DNA of 64,000 nucleotides from Stenomitos rutilans HA7619-LM2 (GCA_019358945.1 JAHHIE010000029.1:21258-85257), one strand, 5' to 3'; counted from the stretch's first letter, positions 43,452-53,170 are shown. Numbers and translations: made by a program. Notes: generated by a model not told the origin, from the sequence alone.

Positions 43452-45089
43452 ATGCAAGCACACCTCGTTGATTTCGCCATTGTAACTGCCCTCAAAATTG
43501 AGCGTGACGCAGTGTTGAGCCGTCTTAACGAATACGAAGTTATCAAAGAGGATTTTGAGCCACAGGTCTATTACCACGGGTATGTTAGCATTCCAGGAAC
43601 AAGTGAGCGTTACACGGTAGTAGTAACGCTGCTACTGGACATGGGTAATGATGAAGCTGCTACTGCCACAACTCGATTGCTGCAACGCTGGCAACCTGCA
43701 AATTTGCTTATGGTAGGAATCGCTGGTGGTGTGCGTGACAAGGCTGATTTGGGCGATGTGGTTGTCGCAAAGTTTGTCTTTTATTATGAACCAGCAAAGT
43801 TGACTTTAGCAGGTGAACAGCATCGGCCAGAACAATTTCCAACCGATACATTACTCCGCAGCCGTGCTTACTTTTATGAAGCAACTGAGTGGAAATCCAG
43901 GATTGCTGTAATACGACCGGGAAGCCCACAAGTTGACAATGCATTGCCCAATGTCCATTTTGAGCCTATTGCAAGCGGTGAGAAAGTTATTGCGGATTTA
44001 GAAATGCTTCCCAAACTCTTGCAGGCATGCCCCAAATTGGTAGCCGTGGCAATGGAGGGCGCAGGGGTAGCGCGAGCAGCAAGGAGCCACAACGCTCCAC
44101 CCCGTTTTTTGGAGATAAGGGGAATTTGTGATTTCGCTGATCCTGACAAAAATGATGATTGGCATTGTTATGCTGCCAATGCAGCCGCTGCCTTTACCAT
44201 CGGGCTGTTACACGATCGTCCTCTACCGCCTCTCATCACAGAACAACCATTGGCGAAGAAGTCAGAAAAGCCACTATTAATAATTTCTGTCCAGTCTTTG
44301 CCCAATCGAGTGATTGCCCCAGATGAAATCTTGAGTGGATTAGATGATGACCTTAAAGGACGAGCGAAAGAGAGCGTCTCGTTAGATTTCACGTCATTAG
44401 TCAAAGGTGGAGTCTTTACTGATCCGGCACGCGCAGTCCAGCAACTAACAGACCCTCAAGGAGCGTTTGCTACTGCGATCGCTCGTTCTCAAGAACATGA
44501 GCTTATTTTTCATGGGTTGGCGCACATCCCGTTATTGGTACTGATGGGTCATCTAGTCAGCGATCGTGTGCCCGTAAGGTTTTTTGATTTTCATCCCAGT
44601 CCTGGTTCTAATACCTGGGTGTGGCCCAATAAAGGACAGAATTTTCCACCGATGGAAGTTTACGGGCTTCCTGGTTCACGCTCTTGGCAGGCAAAAGATG
44701 TGGTTCTTCGTGTTTCAGTTAGCTACAAGGTATTGTCTGATCAGGCTCTTACAGTCGTTTCATCAGGAGCGATTGAAATTGATTTGACGGTTGTTCCTGA
44801 GCCTGTACGTGGTGCCGTTCAAAGTGAAGAGCAAGTACGTGAGTATGGGCGGATATTTCGACGGACATTAGATTGGATTGCTCAAAACCTGCCAGCAGGT
44901 CAGAGAGTTCATCTTTTCTATGCAGGTCCGGTTGCCCTTGCCTTTCATCTGGGGCAACAAATTTCGGAAAATATCCATCCACCAGTAACCGTATGGAATT
45001 ACCACCGGGGATATGACTGGGCGATTGATTTAGAGAAGGCATACATTGGGGAAGAATGTATTGTTCAACTACCGTCAGGTTATGACTAG
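43452..45089 (+). CDS. CBASS effector: PNP (nucleoside phosphorylase-type) fused to SAVED
   Basis: The 545-residue protein starts at the ATG at 43452. Residues 1-260 are a purine nucleoside phosphorylase/MTA-SAH nucleosidase-type domain: FAIVTALKIERDAVL, LMVGIAGGVRDKADLGDVVV, VAMEGAGVARAA with E202, and IRGICDFADPDKNDDW with D227. Residues about 275-535 match the SAVED cyclic-nucleotide sensor (VSLDFTSLVKGGVF; ELIFHGLAHIPLLVLMGHL; RVPVRFFDFHP; HLFYAGPVALAFHLGQQI). In CBASS, SAVED binds the cyclic oligonucleotide and activates the fused effector; PNP effectors in CBASS and related systems have been reported to cleave cellular ATP. The key acidic residues are present here. It is the first gene of a four-gene cluster. 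Confidence 0.88.
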   Translation: MQAHLVDFAIVTALKIERDAVLSRLNEYEVIKEDFEPQVYYHGYVSIPGTSERYTVVVTLLLDMGNDEAATATTRLLQRWQPANLLMVGIAGGVRDKADLGDVVVAKFVFYYEPAKLTLAGEQHRPEQFPTDTLLRSRAYFYEATEWKSRIAVIRPGSPQVDNALPNVHFEPIASGEKVIADLEMLPKLLQACPKLVAVAMEGAGVARAARSHNAPPRFLEIRGICDFADPDKNDDWHCYAANAAAAFTIGLLHDRPLPPLITEQPLAKKSEKPLLIISVQSLPNRVIAPDEILSGLDDDLKGRAKESVSLDFTSLVKGGVFTDPARAVQQLTDPQGAFATAIARSQEHELIFHGLAHIPLLVLMGHLVSDRVPVRFFDFHPSPGSNTWVWPNKGQNFPPMEVYGLPGSRSWQAKDVVLRVSVSYKVLSDQALTVVSSGAIEIDLTVVPEPVRGAVQSEEQVREYGRIFRRTLDWIAQNLPAGQRVHLFYAGPVALAFHLGQQISENIHPPVTVWNYHRGYDWAIDLEKAYIGEECIVQLPSGYD

Positions 45090-45195
45090 ATGTAGGACAC
45101 AATCTATGCTTTTCTATATTCTTAGACTCTATATGTGGCGGTTTTAGTTTTTTTTGTACTAAGATCGAGGCAAATTCTCCTGAAGATCAGATTTT

Positions 45196-46194
45196 ATGAC
45201 TATCATTGGCAGGTTCAACAGGTTTGTCAAAAACATTCGTCCCACCGACAACCATATTGAGGAAGCGAACCGACAGACTGACTATATGGTAGAGAAGCTT
45301 AAGGGAAAAGTGGCTGCGAACGGCACATTCGAGTTGGAGAAGGTTCTAAAAGCTGGGTCAAACGCTAAATTTACCTCCCTGCGCCGAACAGCAGACAACC
45401 TATTTGATGTTGACCTTGCTGCTTACTATTCCGGCACGGGGGCAACGACGAAGGAGTTAAACAAGCTTTTAGGTTTCACCTGTGAGCGGCTTCGTGAAAT
45501 TTATCCTAATAAACCCAAAGAGGATTTTGAAGCCCTGAAAAGTGCTGTTCGAGTCAAGTTCCGCAGTGGGATTAAGCTTAATGTGGATGTAGCACCGATT
45601 ATCCGAGATGACTCGCTAGGACTGGAGAACGGAGGATGGCTTCCACGCTCAGATGGGTGGCGGCTAACTTCTGTGACCTGTCATAACCAGTTTATCAGTA
45701 GCCGCACAGCCAAAAGCAATGAAGTGTCCGGTCCAGTAAAGTTTAATCGACTTGTGCGGTTGATGAAGTGGTGGAACAATCGCCAGGAGGATTTGATACA
45801 ACCTTCTATTTTTTGCGATTTGATTACGGCTGCTGCCTTTGATGCTTATGGTGTTACCAGTGAATGGCAAAGTAGTTTGCGACAAATCTTTTCCTTCCTG
45901 CTCAAACATCAATTTCTTGAGCCGATTGTTTTCGATGACTACCACGATACAGGTGGATTAACGTTTCCATCAGGTCAGGTTGTCATTATGGATTCTGTAA
46001 ACCTGGAAAACAACATCACGAAGGATTGGACAGAAGAGACCCGGTTGGGTTACCTGGAAAGAGTGCAGGATGCTTATGATTGGATGATGGAAGCCAAGAG
46101 TTATGAATTGGATGGAGATGAAGAGGGTGCGATAGATATGTGGTGCCAAGTTTTTGGGGCTGAATTTCGGTCTCTGTCTGAAGGAGAAGACTGA
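45196..46194 (+). CDS. CBASS cyclic oligonucleotide synthase (CD-NTase)
   Basis: The 332-residue protein has the cGAS/DncV-like nucleotidyltransferase core: KAGSNAKFTSLRRTADNLFD with G54-S55 and the D71-x-D73 pair (FDVDLAAYY), and a third acidic residue D131 in GIKLNVDVAPI. The region RLVRLMKWWNNRQEDLI and the C-terminal helical part fit the family's nucleotide-binding half. It should make a cyclic di- or trinucleotide on infection; the product cannot be read from sequence. It follows the PNP-SAVED gene by 106 bp and precedes the HORMA gene by 3 bp. Confidence 0.88.
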   Translation: MTIIGRFNRFVKNIRPTDNHIEEANRQTDYMVEKLKGKVAANGTFELEKVLKAGSNAKFTSLRRTADNLFDVDLAAYYSGTGATTKELNKLLGFTCERLREIYPNKPKEDFEALKSAVRVKFRSGIKLNVDVAPIIRDDSLGLENGGWLPRSDGWRLTSVTCHNQFISSRTAKSNEVSGPVKFNRLVRLMKWWNNRQEDLIQPSIFCDLITAAAFDAYGVTSEWQSSLRQIFSFLLKHQFLEPIVFDDYHDTGGLTFPSGQVVIMDSVNLENNITKDWTEETRLGYLERVQDAYDWMMEAKSYELDGDEEGAIDMWCQVFGAEFRSLSEGED

Positions 46195-46197
46195 TTA

Positions 46198-46716
46198 ATG
46201 TCATCCAGTTACACACGTTCTACGACCCAAACCAGTACTCAGAGTAAGGTCATTCATGTCACTCGTAAAGTGCGGGCAGACCTACTGGCAATTTTGGATC
46301 ATTATGGCTACTTCTCAGAAGACTATGCCCAGAAGCTAATTAACGACATCAGGATGTTCATTGATGAGGAGGCAATTGAACATGTTAAGTTCACCTGGAC
46401 ACGCTCAGGAAGCAATGTTGTTATAGAGGAACTTGATTACGAGGTGGTTTGGGGCAATATGGGCCTGGCTGACGACCGCTCTGGTGGCATCAGTTATCGA
46501 TTTGATTTAACAACGGCTAATTTTCAAGTACGCATTACTTACAGCGATCGCTGGCAAAAAATGCCTGAAGACCAGAAGGCGTTAATTCGAGAAGATCTGA
46601 AGTTGCAATGGGGACCTGCAAATCAACTGGATTACAGCGATGGTCAATGGTCATCTGAACGGAGTTATTCAAAGGATGGTTTAGGTTTGAGCCGCAGTCG
46701 CTTCACCAGATTATGA
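46198..46716 (+). CDS. CBASS HORMA-domain protein (Cap7-like)
   Basis: A 172-residue protein 3 bp after the cyclase gene and overlapping the ATPase gene by 4 bp (ATGA). Its composition fits the bacterial HORMA family of type III CBASS: a Ser/Thr-rich start (SSSYTRSTTQTSTQSKVI), KVRADLLAILDHYGYF, DYAQKLINDIRMFIDEEAIE, VVIEELDYEVVWG and the C-terminal SYSKDGLGLSRSRF which may form the seat-belt. HORMA proteins sense a phage peptide and then activate the cyclase. The call rests on fold-like pattern and position, and is stronger because of the TRIP13-like partner. Confidence 0.8.
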   Translation: MSSSYTRSTTQTSTQSKVIHVTRKVRADLLAILDHYGYFSEDYAQKLINDIRMFIDEEAIEHVKFTWTRSGSNVVIEELDYEVVWGNMGLADDRSGGISYRFDLTTANFQVRITYSDRWQKMPEDQKALIREDLKLQWGPANQLDYSDGQWSSERSYSKDGLGLSRSRFTRL

Positions 46717-47981
46717 CAGACACTCCTATTTATTTAGTTAGCTCGGATGGAGCACCGTTGGGCAAGTTACGCGCCAGTGTCTTAGAACTTGTTGCAGAAG
46801 CAGAACAAGTGGCACGCTCCAAGAATTTGGCTAAACGAGCCGCCTTACCAGCTTTTCTTGGTGAGTACCTGGAGAGAGAAGGTTATCGAATTAACCCAGA
46901 TGAACTAAAGAGAGTGATCGCAGACTTCTATCAAGTTTGTCGAGGAGAAGCTCTTTCCGCAATTCAGATAGTCTGTACGTCCGAACAGTCAGCATCCTCT
47001 GCAAACAACTTTCAGGAACAACTTCTCAAACAACCTATCAGTATGAGAGCAAATCAAACTAGACCTCAAGTTCAGCAGTTTTTTGAAGTAGAACGGGTAT
47101 ATCCCGATGAAACAGCCAGAACTCTTTACGAGAACTTGATAGGACTTGACGAACACAAGAAACGATTATTGGTTGAACTGGAAATGCTACTCTATCCGCA
47201 ACGGTTAGCAGCATGGAGCCGTAAACATCATCAGGGACGTGTACTACATCTCTGTGAGCAGTTGCATAATCGCACACCCTTGATTCTGTTGGAAGGCGAT
47301 GTTGGAACAGGGAAAACAGCACTGGCGGAAACGATCGGAGATGCCCTAGCACGGCAAATTGGAAGCAAAGCAAAAGTACATCTTCTGAAAATCAACTCAC
47401 AAGTGCGTGGGACAGGTTTGGTCGGCGAGATGGGCGACTTAATTGTACAGGCTTTTGCTCAGGCGGAAGCACGGGCTGCCTCGCTAAAAGAACCAATGTT
47501 ACTTTTGTTAGACGAAGCAGATGCCCTTGCTGCCAGACGGGATACCCAGCAGATGCATCATGAGGATAAGGCTGGGTTGAACACTCTGCTGCAACGGCTT
47601 GATAATTTGCGTTTAACAGGTTTAGCGATCGCAGTCATCTTCATTACCAATCGCCCAGATGCGCTTGATCCTGCCATTCGCCGACGTGCTGCCCTCGATC
47701 TCTTTTTTGAGCGTCCTGCCGATGAAGTACGAGCAGATATTATTCGGAGATATTTACCAGAATTGAAATGGACAGAGGAGCAGATTGCTAAACTCGTGCA
47801 TCTGACCGGTTCACAAGAACCAAAAAACGAAGGTATTTCATTTACAGCTTCGGATCTAACCAATCGACTATTTATGGGAGCACTTCGGGAAGCCTTCAGC
47901 CAACAACGAGAACTCAAAGTAGACGATCTTTTAGAACAGGCGGATCATCTCATACCTACTCCAAAAATGGGTACCATTTAA
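46713..47981 (+). CDS. CBASS TRIP13-like AAA+ ATPase (Cap6-like)
   Basis: The 422-residue AAA+ protein has Walker A GDVGTGKT (residues 195-202), Walker B LLLLLDEAD (D267-E268), NRPDALDPAIRRRAALDLFF with sensor and arginine-finger positions, and a C-terminal helical lid. The N-terminal 120 residues are helical. TRIP13-like ATPases remodel the HORMA protein and switch the cyclase off, which limits false alarms in type III CBASS. Translationally coupled to the HORMA gene (4-bp overlap). The 3' end overlaps the minus-strand TPR fragment by 26 bp. Confidence 0.9.
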   Translation: MTDTPIYLVSSDGAPLGKLRASVLELVAEAEQVARSKNLAKRAALPAFLGEYLEREGYRINPDELKRVIADFYQVCRGEALSAIQIVCTSEQSASSANNFQEQLLKQPISMRANQTRPQVQQFFEVERVYPDETARTLYENLIGLDEHKKRLLVELEMLLYPQRLAAWSRKHHQGRVLHLCEQLHNRTPLILLEGDVGTGKTALAETIGDALARQIGSKAKVHLLKINSQVRGTGLVGEMGDLIVQAFAQAEARAASLKEPMLLLLDEADALAARRDTQQMHHEDKAGLNTLLQRLDNLRLTGLAIAVIFITNRPDALDPAIRRRAALDLFFERPADEVRADIIRRYLPELKWTEEQIAKLVHLTGSQEPKNEGISFTASDLTNRLFMGALREAFSQQRELKVDDLLEQADHLIPTPKMGTI

Positions 47982-48219
47982 GCCTGATCAATCTCAGCAG
48001 AAGCATCTGTTTCAGTTCTTGGCACTCATGCATAAAAGGAATATCTGACTCTGTAGCGATGTTTAGGGCGCGATCGCAATAATCCAAAGCCTCCTCACTT
48101 CTGGATAACTTGCGATAGACCGCTGCTAAACTCTGGAGTGTCACCGCTTCGATATAACGAGTTTTCAGACTACTGGCGATTTCGAGGTCGATAGCAACGA
48201 GGAAACTGCCTCCGAACAA
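47956..48219 (-). pseudogene. Fragment of a TPR gene
   Basis: An 87-codon frame with no ATG (TTG at 48219). It contains one TPR-like unit ending as such repeats do (EAVTLQSLAAVYRKLSRSEE; ALDYCDRALNIATESDIPF; HECQELKQMLLLRL). The layout matches the last repeat of the TPR part in the neighbouring gene at 48372-50111 (KALTLRELAKVHETIDIDIA; EEALNVSKSYSLPFLKKFQD). It is best read as the leftover tail of a related TPR gene truncated on both sides. Confidence 0.55.
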
Positions 48220-48371
48220 TGTTCTGACCAGATCAGCACTGCTCCTAAATTACACAAAACGTTGCCTTCTTTCCGGTGATCGCCTGCTCCGTTTCCACTG
48301 CTGTATCAGAATTCCCTGAACAAATTTCGACAAGCACTACTTCCCAGGTTTGTCCGTTTTCAGAGGACTTT

Positions 48372-50111
48372 TCAGTGTGACTCAAAGCAATTCAAAATAG
48401 TTCTTTGAGACAATACGTGATGTACAAGACTTACAGCAGCAGCAGCAGCAAGTGGTTGATATTTATCGTTCTTATTTCCATCAGCCCAATCACATATTGC
48501 CTTTATTAATATCCAAGGCTTTTGAAGTGAATTAGCTGCATTGCAAAAGCCTATTCCTTCCATTTCTCCACCTTTAGCATGTGGAAATCGCCTGAATAGA
48601 TCAGCCTTGAATTCTAGACTATCTACAAGTTTATCTCCAGATAGAACGGGACCAGGAATAAGTTTGCAAGAAGAGCCATCAGGGCGGCTAAATTCCCAGT
48701 CGTAGGACTGCTCAAACAGGCTCAATAAATTTCTGTTGCTTGGTGGACGGCTGCCACGATCCACAATTCCATCTGACCCAACGCGGTTTAGATCGTAATC
48801 AATAATTTCCGTCGCGACTAGTACACAACCTATTTTCTGTTCTACTGAGCTTTTACCAAAAGCAAGACCAACCATAATTACAGCCTTTGGGTTCCAGTTC
48901 TCTAAAGCCTTCTGTGTAACAGATCCTGCTCCGCGCTCATCACGCGTACCCATACGGCACTGAGTAACAACAGTTTTGTAATAGCCAAATTTACCTAAAT
49001 AATATTGTCCAGACGAGGTATGCACTCGACAAGGAAGCAAATCCTCAGATGCATCTGGCTCTAATAAACGAACTACGGCTTTAAGTTCAACAGGTGTAGC
49101 TGTAACGATGACAAAATCAGCTTTAAATTCTGAAGATTCTATCCTCTCCCTTTCAACCTCTTGTACCTTTGGAAAAACCGGACTGTACCAAGATTGATCT
49201 TCAAGAATATAATCTTGCTGAAGTAGTTCTTGCTTCTTTTGAAGGATGCCATCCAAATCATCTTGGAATTTCTTTAGAAAAGGAAGACTGTATGACTTTG
49301 AAACATTCAAAGCTTCCTCAAAATACTTCTCGGCAATATCAATATCAATAGTTTCATGAACCTTAGCAAGCTCTCTTAGTGTCAAAGCCTTTATGTAAGG
49401 ATTGTTGTTGGCGATTCGTCTTGCATAGTATAGGTCGCCCATTAAATTTTCAAGCGAATTCATATTCCTCTTTTGATATTCTAGTTCATGCTTTTTTCTG
49501 ACTGATGAACTTAGACTAGCAATGATCTCTACTTCTTCGTTTTGCAACCTATGTTTCCGTGCAATATCTAAAGCTATTTCATAGCTACTTGCAGCTATCT
49601 CGTAGCTTTTCAATGCAAGCTGATTCAACCCTAGGCATAGGTGAATTTTACATCTCAGCTGATCGGGTTCAAGTCCTTCTTCCTCATTTATGAGAATATC
49701 CAAGCTTTTTTGTTGAAATTCGATAGAGGAGTGATAAAGCCCCATAAAATAGTTACAAAAACCAACCTTGTGGTGAGCAAAAGCTATGTCCAATTTGCTT
49801 TCAGTACCAGTAACTATTTGCAACTGTTGGGTATAAAATTCTATCGCAATTTTGTACTGTCCTACATAAACTAGATTATCTCCTAATTTTGATATAATTA
49901 CTGCCTTGAGGCAAGTTAGTCCATTTCTATCTCGTAGGACTTGTTTATCGTTATCCAAAACTTGATATAAGGCTTCCAAGGCTTGCAGATAATTTTTTGT
50001 GGCCTCTTGATAGTTCCCTTCATATTGACTTTTGTCGCCTAATCTAACTAAGCGGTCTATGTCAGACATTGCAAATACTTTCTCACCTGAATAACTAGTG
50101 GGAGAATCCAT
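48372..50111 (-). CDS. TPR-repeat protein with a C-terminal PNP (nucleosidase-type) domain
   Basis: The 579-residue protein (alternative ATG at 50069) has about 290 residues of tetratricopeptide-like repeats (EGNYQEATKNYLQALEALYQ; GQYKIAIEFYTQQLQIV; YEIAASSYEIALDIARKH), a linker, then from residue 331 a PNP/MTAN-type domain: FVIVTATPVELKAVVRLL, VIMVGLAFGKSSVEQKIG, GGEMEGIGFCNAANSLQ with E518 and IKAICDWADGNKND with D541. These match the catalytic positions in the two neighbouring PNP proteins. No ATPase or cyclic-nucleotide sensor is present, so the TPR part may be the sensor or adaptor. It is AT-rich and transcribed in the same direction as the PNP-STAND gene upstream (77-bp gap), possibly one operon. 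Confidence 0.8.
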   Translation of the reverse strand: MDSPTSYSGEKVFAMSDIDRLVRLGDKSQYEGNYQEATKNYLQALEALYQVLDNDKQVLRDRNGLTCLKAVIISKLGDNLVYVGQYKIAIEFYTQQLQIVTGTESKLDIAFAHHKVGFCNYFMGLYHSSIEFQQKSLDILINEEEGLEPDQLRCKIHLCLGLNQLALKSYEIAASSYEIALDIARKHRLQNEEVEIIASLSSSVRKKHELEYQKRNMNSLENLMGDLYYARRIANNNPYIKALTLRELAKVHETIDIDIAEKYFEEALNVSKSYSLPFLKKFQDDLDGILQKKQELLQQDYILEDQSWYSPVFPKVQEVERERIESSEFKADFVIVTATPVELKAVVRLLEPDASEDLLPCRVHTSSGQYYLGKFGYYKTVVTQCRMGTRDERGAGSVTQKALENWNPKAVIMVGLAFGKSSVEQKIGCVLVATEIIDYDLNRVGSDGIVDRGSRPPSNRNLLSLFEQSYDWEFSRPDGSSCKLIPGPVLSGDKLVDSLEFKADLFRRFPHAKGGEMEGIGFCNAANSLQKPWILIKAICDWADGNKNDKYQPLAAAAAVSLVHHVLSQRTILNCFESH

Positions 50112-50188
50112 GCTTTTGTGACTTTAAGTTAGTTATTCTGCCATCGCTCTTCCTCAAACAGAAGGCTTCTACTGTTATTACTAACATA

Positions 50189-53170
50189 TTAAGAATTTTC
50201 TGCATTATTAATAAGCCTACTAAGATAGAAATCACACTCTTCAACGAACCTATTGGCAATCCCAACTCTAATATTCATACCTAAATCTTGAAATCTTTCT
50301 AACGCCTTTTTAGCCCATTCTTTTGCTTTCCCATAATTTTCTTTTTCAAATTCTAACATTGCATAATCTCTTTCAAAGAAAGCCATGCGACGATAGTCTC
50401 GATTGCGTTGTGTTACAGGATACCAAGCATCTAATAATCCCTCTGCATCTTCAAGCTTATGTTCTTTAATATTAATAAAGGCTAACCGTTCATAAGCTTT
50501 CACCTTGAAGCGCAACCACTGTATACCTTCCGATTTCTTAGTAACCTGTTGATAGAGATGCCTAGCCTTGAAATAGTCTTCTTCTCGATAATATCTTTCT
50601 CCCCAATATAAAAGGTATCTTATTTCTAGTCTCCTTTCATTTAGTTCAGCTACTTGTCCTCTAGTTTGTTTACGGAGTTCCATATATTGTTTGAACCAGG
50701 CATCTGCTTCTTCAAATTCTCTTTTTCTGGTGTAAAGAACAGCCAAATTGATTGCAATAACACTAGAGATATAAGGCTCGCAATGCTGCTTTAAACTCCA
50801 AGCACCTTTGAGCAGATCCTCTGCTCTCCGTAAATTTTCACTACCTTCCCTTAGTAAAGTGAGCCAAGCACATGCTGATTTGACCTCAGCTAGAAATCCA
50901 TGATCTCCTCTAAGAAATGCAACATTCATTAACCAATTTGACCACTGTAATCGGTCAGACCAGTAACCGTAAAGATAGGCAAAACGGCTTAGGAACCTCC
51001 ATAAACTACGAGCCGCCTCATATCTTTGGTGATTTTCACACCAGCAAAAAACTTCTTTGAAGTTTTTCCACTCGTTATTAATGACATCATACTTTACGTG
51101 CCATTCTCCTTGGTCCTCTCCACCATTAGTTCGAGCAATTTCGAGATAACAATTCACCCAAGATTCTCGAACTTCTAATTCAAGATTAGAATCACTCTCC
51201 AGTCGATAAAGAGAATATTTTCGGGTGAGTTGTAGCATTTTATGATAACCACCATCGCAAAATACCAATGAGCATCTGCTTAGCATATTCAGAGCTTCAT
51301 TGGCTTCATACTGCTGTGCATCACTAACATTAGTAATGCAAAATAAATTTTCGCGTGTTAGCCCATAAGGAGAAACAGAAAGCACCACAAGCAACTTATA
51401 CGCAATAGGATTCTGCTTCTCAATTTCTGATACTAATTTGTCAAAGCAATATTGAGATAAATTACTCTTTGAATCATCTAATTTTTCCAATACTTTTTGA
51501 GGATTCTTCTCAAGTCCTAGAATTCCAATGGAATAGTGAATTGCTAAAGGAATTCCTCCACACATTTGACTTAATTTATGGCGAAAATTATCGTCTGCAA
51601 TAAGACCTTTCTCAGTCAACAAGTTATCAATCATCTGTAAACTTGCAGAATTGGATAGTTCTTTTAGATTTAAGTCATACCTTTCAGAGTTTCGAGTTGT
51701 AACAATAGTCTTTACATGATTCCCCTTAATTTTTTTCAGAAACTCATATATTTCGTGAATATCTTCATTTTTAAGCGCTTCAAAATTATCTAAGATGACT
51801 AAGATTTTGTAATTTCTACTGCTCAAAAAATCTTTAAGAGCTGAAATCTGATGATTCGGATCAATTAATTTCAAGTCACTCCGTTTTAATGTGTTGGCGA
51901 TATCAATACATAAATCTTGAAGTGTTCTCATCGGTCTCGGAGAGTCATTAAGTCCAATAATTCCTTGAGGTGATAAAGTGCTTAACTGGGCAGATGAAAA
52001 AACAATCATATCGAAGGTTGGAATGGAAGTACTGTTAAATTCTTTCTTAGCTGCAAGACAGGCGTATGCTGCCTCTAACGCTAAAGATGTTTTACCCACA
52101 CCACCAATTCCAGCAACGGTAACTGTTCTTTCATAAAAATCAGGAGATATTCTATAGAGTAATTCCTTTAAATCTTCTTCCCTTCCAACTAGTTGTTTAT
52201 ATGATGGGATAGGAAGATTATGGTAGTTCTCTTTGCTCAATTCTTCAATCGTATATTGAATGTCAAAAGAAGGAGTAACAACTTCATTTTCTTGGTGATT
52301 GTCAGGTTGAGATTTGATGTAAATGGTTCCATCTTCGACAAGTACAGGATATTTCTGAAGCTCGTTGTTATTCTGTATAGTATCTGTAACCTGTTGAGCA
52401 GGTAGAGGCACTGATTCACCTGAGATCTTCAATTTCGACAACATCTCAAATGCAAACGCACTAGCATGATGGGAAGCTTTTTCCTGACGAATTCGTTCTG
52501 GTTCTATCGAATCATCATTCTTGCCTTCAACTAAATCAGAAACGCCGCGAATTACGATCATATTGATGTTGGGGTAGGCGAAAGCTACGCGTAAGAATCC
52601 GAATCCTTCCATCTCGACAGCGATTGCATCGTTATAACTCGCTCTAATGAAGTTGAAAACATCCGATTCTTTAGAAACAATAACCTTCTCCCCAGCAGCA
52701 ATGGGACCTATAAACACACGAGGTGGTGAAACGAAATCACCCATTAGCCGTTGCAACCACTCTCCTTTTCTTGCCTCTGATCTGGCTCGTTGCACCAGTG
52801 CATAAGCAGACTGCCCTAATGCAGGTCGAGTAAAGAACTGATTTTCTGCCTTACCTGACTCATAACCATAAACCTTAGTCGCTGCCACCACATCGCCGAT
52901 GGCAACGTCTTTGATCCCTCCGGCAATGCCCACAAAGAAAAGAATATCAGGACTGAAGTAGGCGATTGCCCGTTCTGCTTCGACGGCGGTTCCGGCATTA
53001 CCCGCTCCCACTTCGGCAATCCCAACTTCCCAAACCTGATCGTTCGCAACGAATTTTCCCCGCTCATAAATTGTTCCTTGCAGGTGCATTTCCTCCTGAA
53101 GATCCGTCAGGTGAGCACGGACAGCCAGGTATTCCACAGGTAGAGCAGTCAGTATTACTGCGCGAGACAT
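50189..53170 (-). CDS. PNP effector fused to an NB-ARC-type STAND NTPase and TPR region
   Basis: The 993-residue protein has three parts. Residues 1-245 are a PNP/MTAN-type domain (VILTALPVEYLAVRAHL; FFVGIAGGIKDVAIGDVV; AIAVEMEGFGFLRVA with E188; IVIRGVSDLVEGKNDD with D212). Residues about 320-650 are an NB-ARC-like NTPase: QLVGREEDLKELL, Walker A AGIGGVGKTSLALEA (residues 354-361), Walker B YKILVILDNFE with D461, IVTTRN, and MCGGIPLAIHYSIG. The rest is helical repeats of TPR type (FEEADAWFKQYMELRK; EEDYFKARHLYQQV; KLEDAEGLLDAWYPV), the likely sensor. Such PNP-STAND proteins belong to phage-defence NTPases; PNP effectors of this type are reported to cleave ATP. Divergent from the membrane protein at 53316. 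Confidence 0.88.
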   Translation of the reverse strand: MSRAVILTALPVEYLAVRAHLTDLQEEMHLQGTIYERGKFVANDQVWEVGIAEVGAGNAGTAVEAERAIAYFSPDILFFVGIAGGIKDVAIGDVVAATKVYGYESGKAENQFFTRPALGQSAYALVQRARSEARKGEWLQRLMGDFVSPPRVFIGPIAAGEKVIVSKESDVFNFIRASYNDAIAVEMEGFGFLRVAFAYPNINMIVIRGVSDLVEGKNDDSIEPERIRQEKASHHASAFAFEMLSKLKISGESVPLPAQQVTDTIQNNNELQKYPVLVEDGTIYIKSQPDNHQENEVVTPSFDIQYTIEELSKENYHNLPIPSYKQLVGREEDLKELLYRISPDFYERTVTVAGIGGVGKTSLALEAAYACLAAKKEFNSTSIPTFDMIVFSSAQLSTLSPQGIIGLNDSPRPMRTLQDLCIDIANTLKRSDLKLIDPNHQISALKDFLSSRNYKILVILDNFEALKNEDIHEIYEFLKKIKGNHVKTIVTTRNSERYDLNLKELSNSASLQMIDNLLTEKGLIADDNFRHKLSQMCGGIPLAIHYSIGILGLEKNPQKVLEKLDDSKSNLSQYCFDKLVSEIEKQNPIAYKLLVVLSVSPYGLTRENLFCITNVSDAQQYEANEALNMLSRCSLVFCDGGYHKMLQLTRKYSLYRLESDSNLELEVRESWVNCYLEIARTNGGEDQGEWHVKYDVINNEWKNFKEVFCWCENHQRYEAARSLWRFLSRFAYLYGYWSDRLQWSNWLMNVAFLRGDHGFLAEVKSACAWLTLLREGSENLRRAEDLLKGAWSLKQHCEPYISSVIAINLAVLYTRKREFEEADAWFKQYMELRKQTRGQVAELNERRLEIRYLLYWGERYYREEDYFKARHLYQQVTKKSEGIQWLRFKVKAYERLAFINIKEHKLEDAEGLLDAWYPVTQRNRDYRRMAFFERDYAMLEFEKENYGKAKEWAKKALERFQDLGMNIRVGIANRFVEECDFYLSRLINNAENS

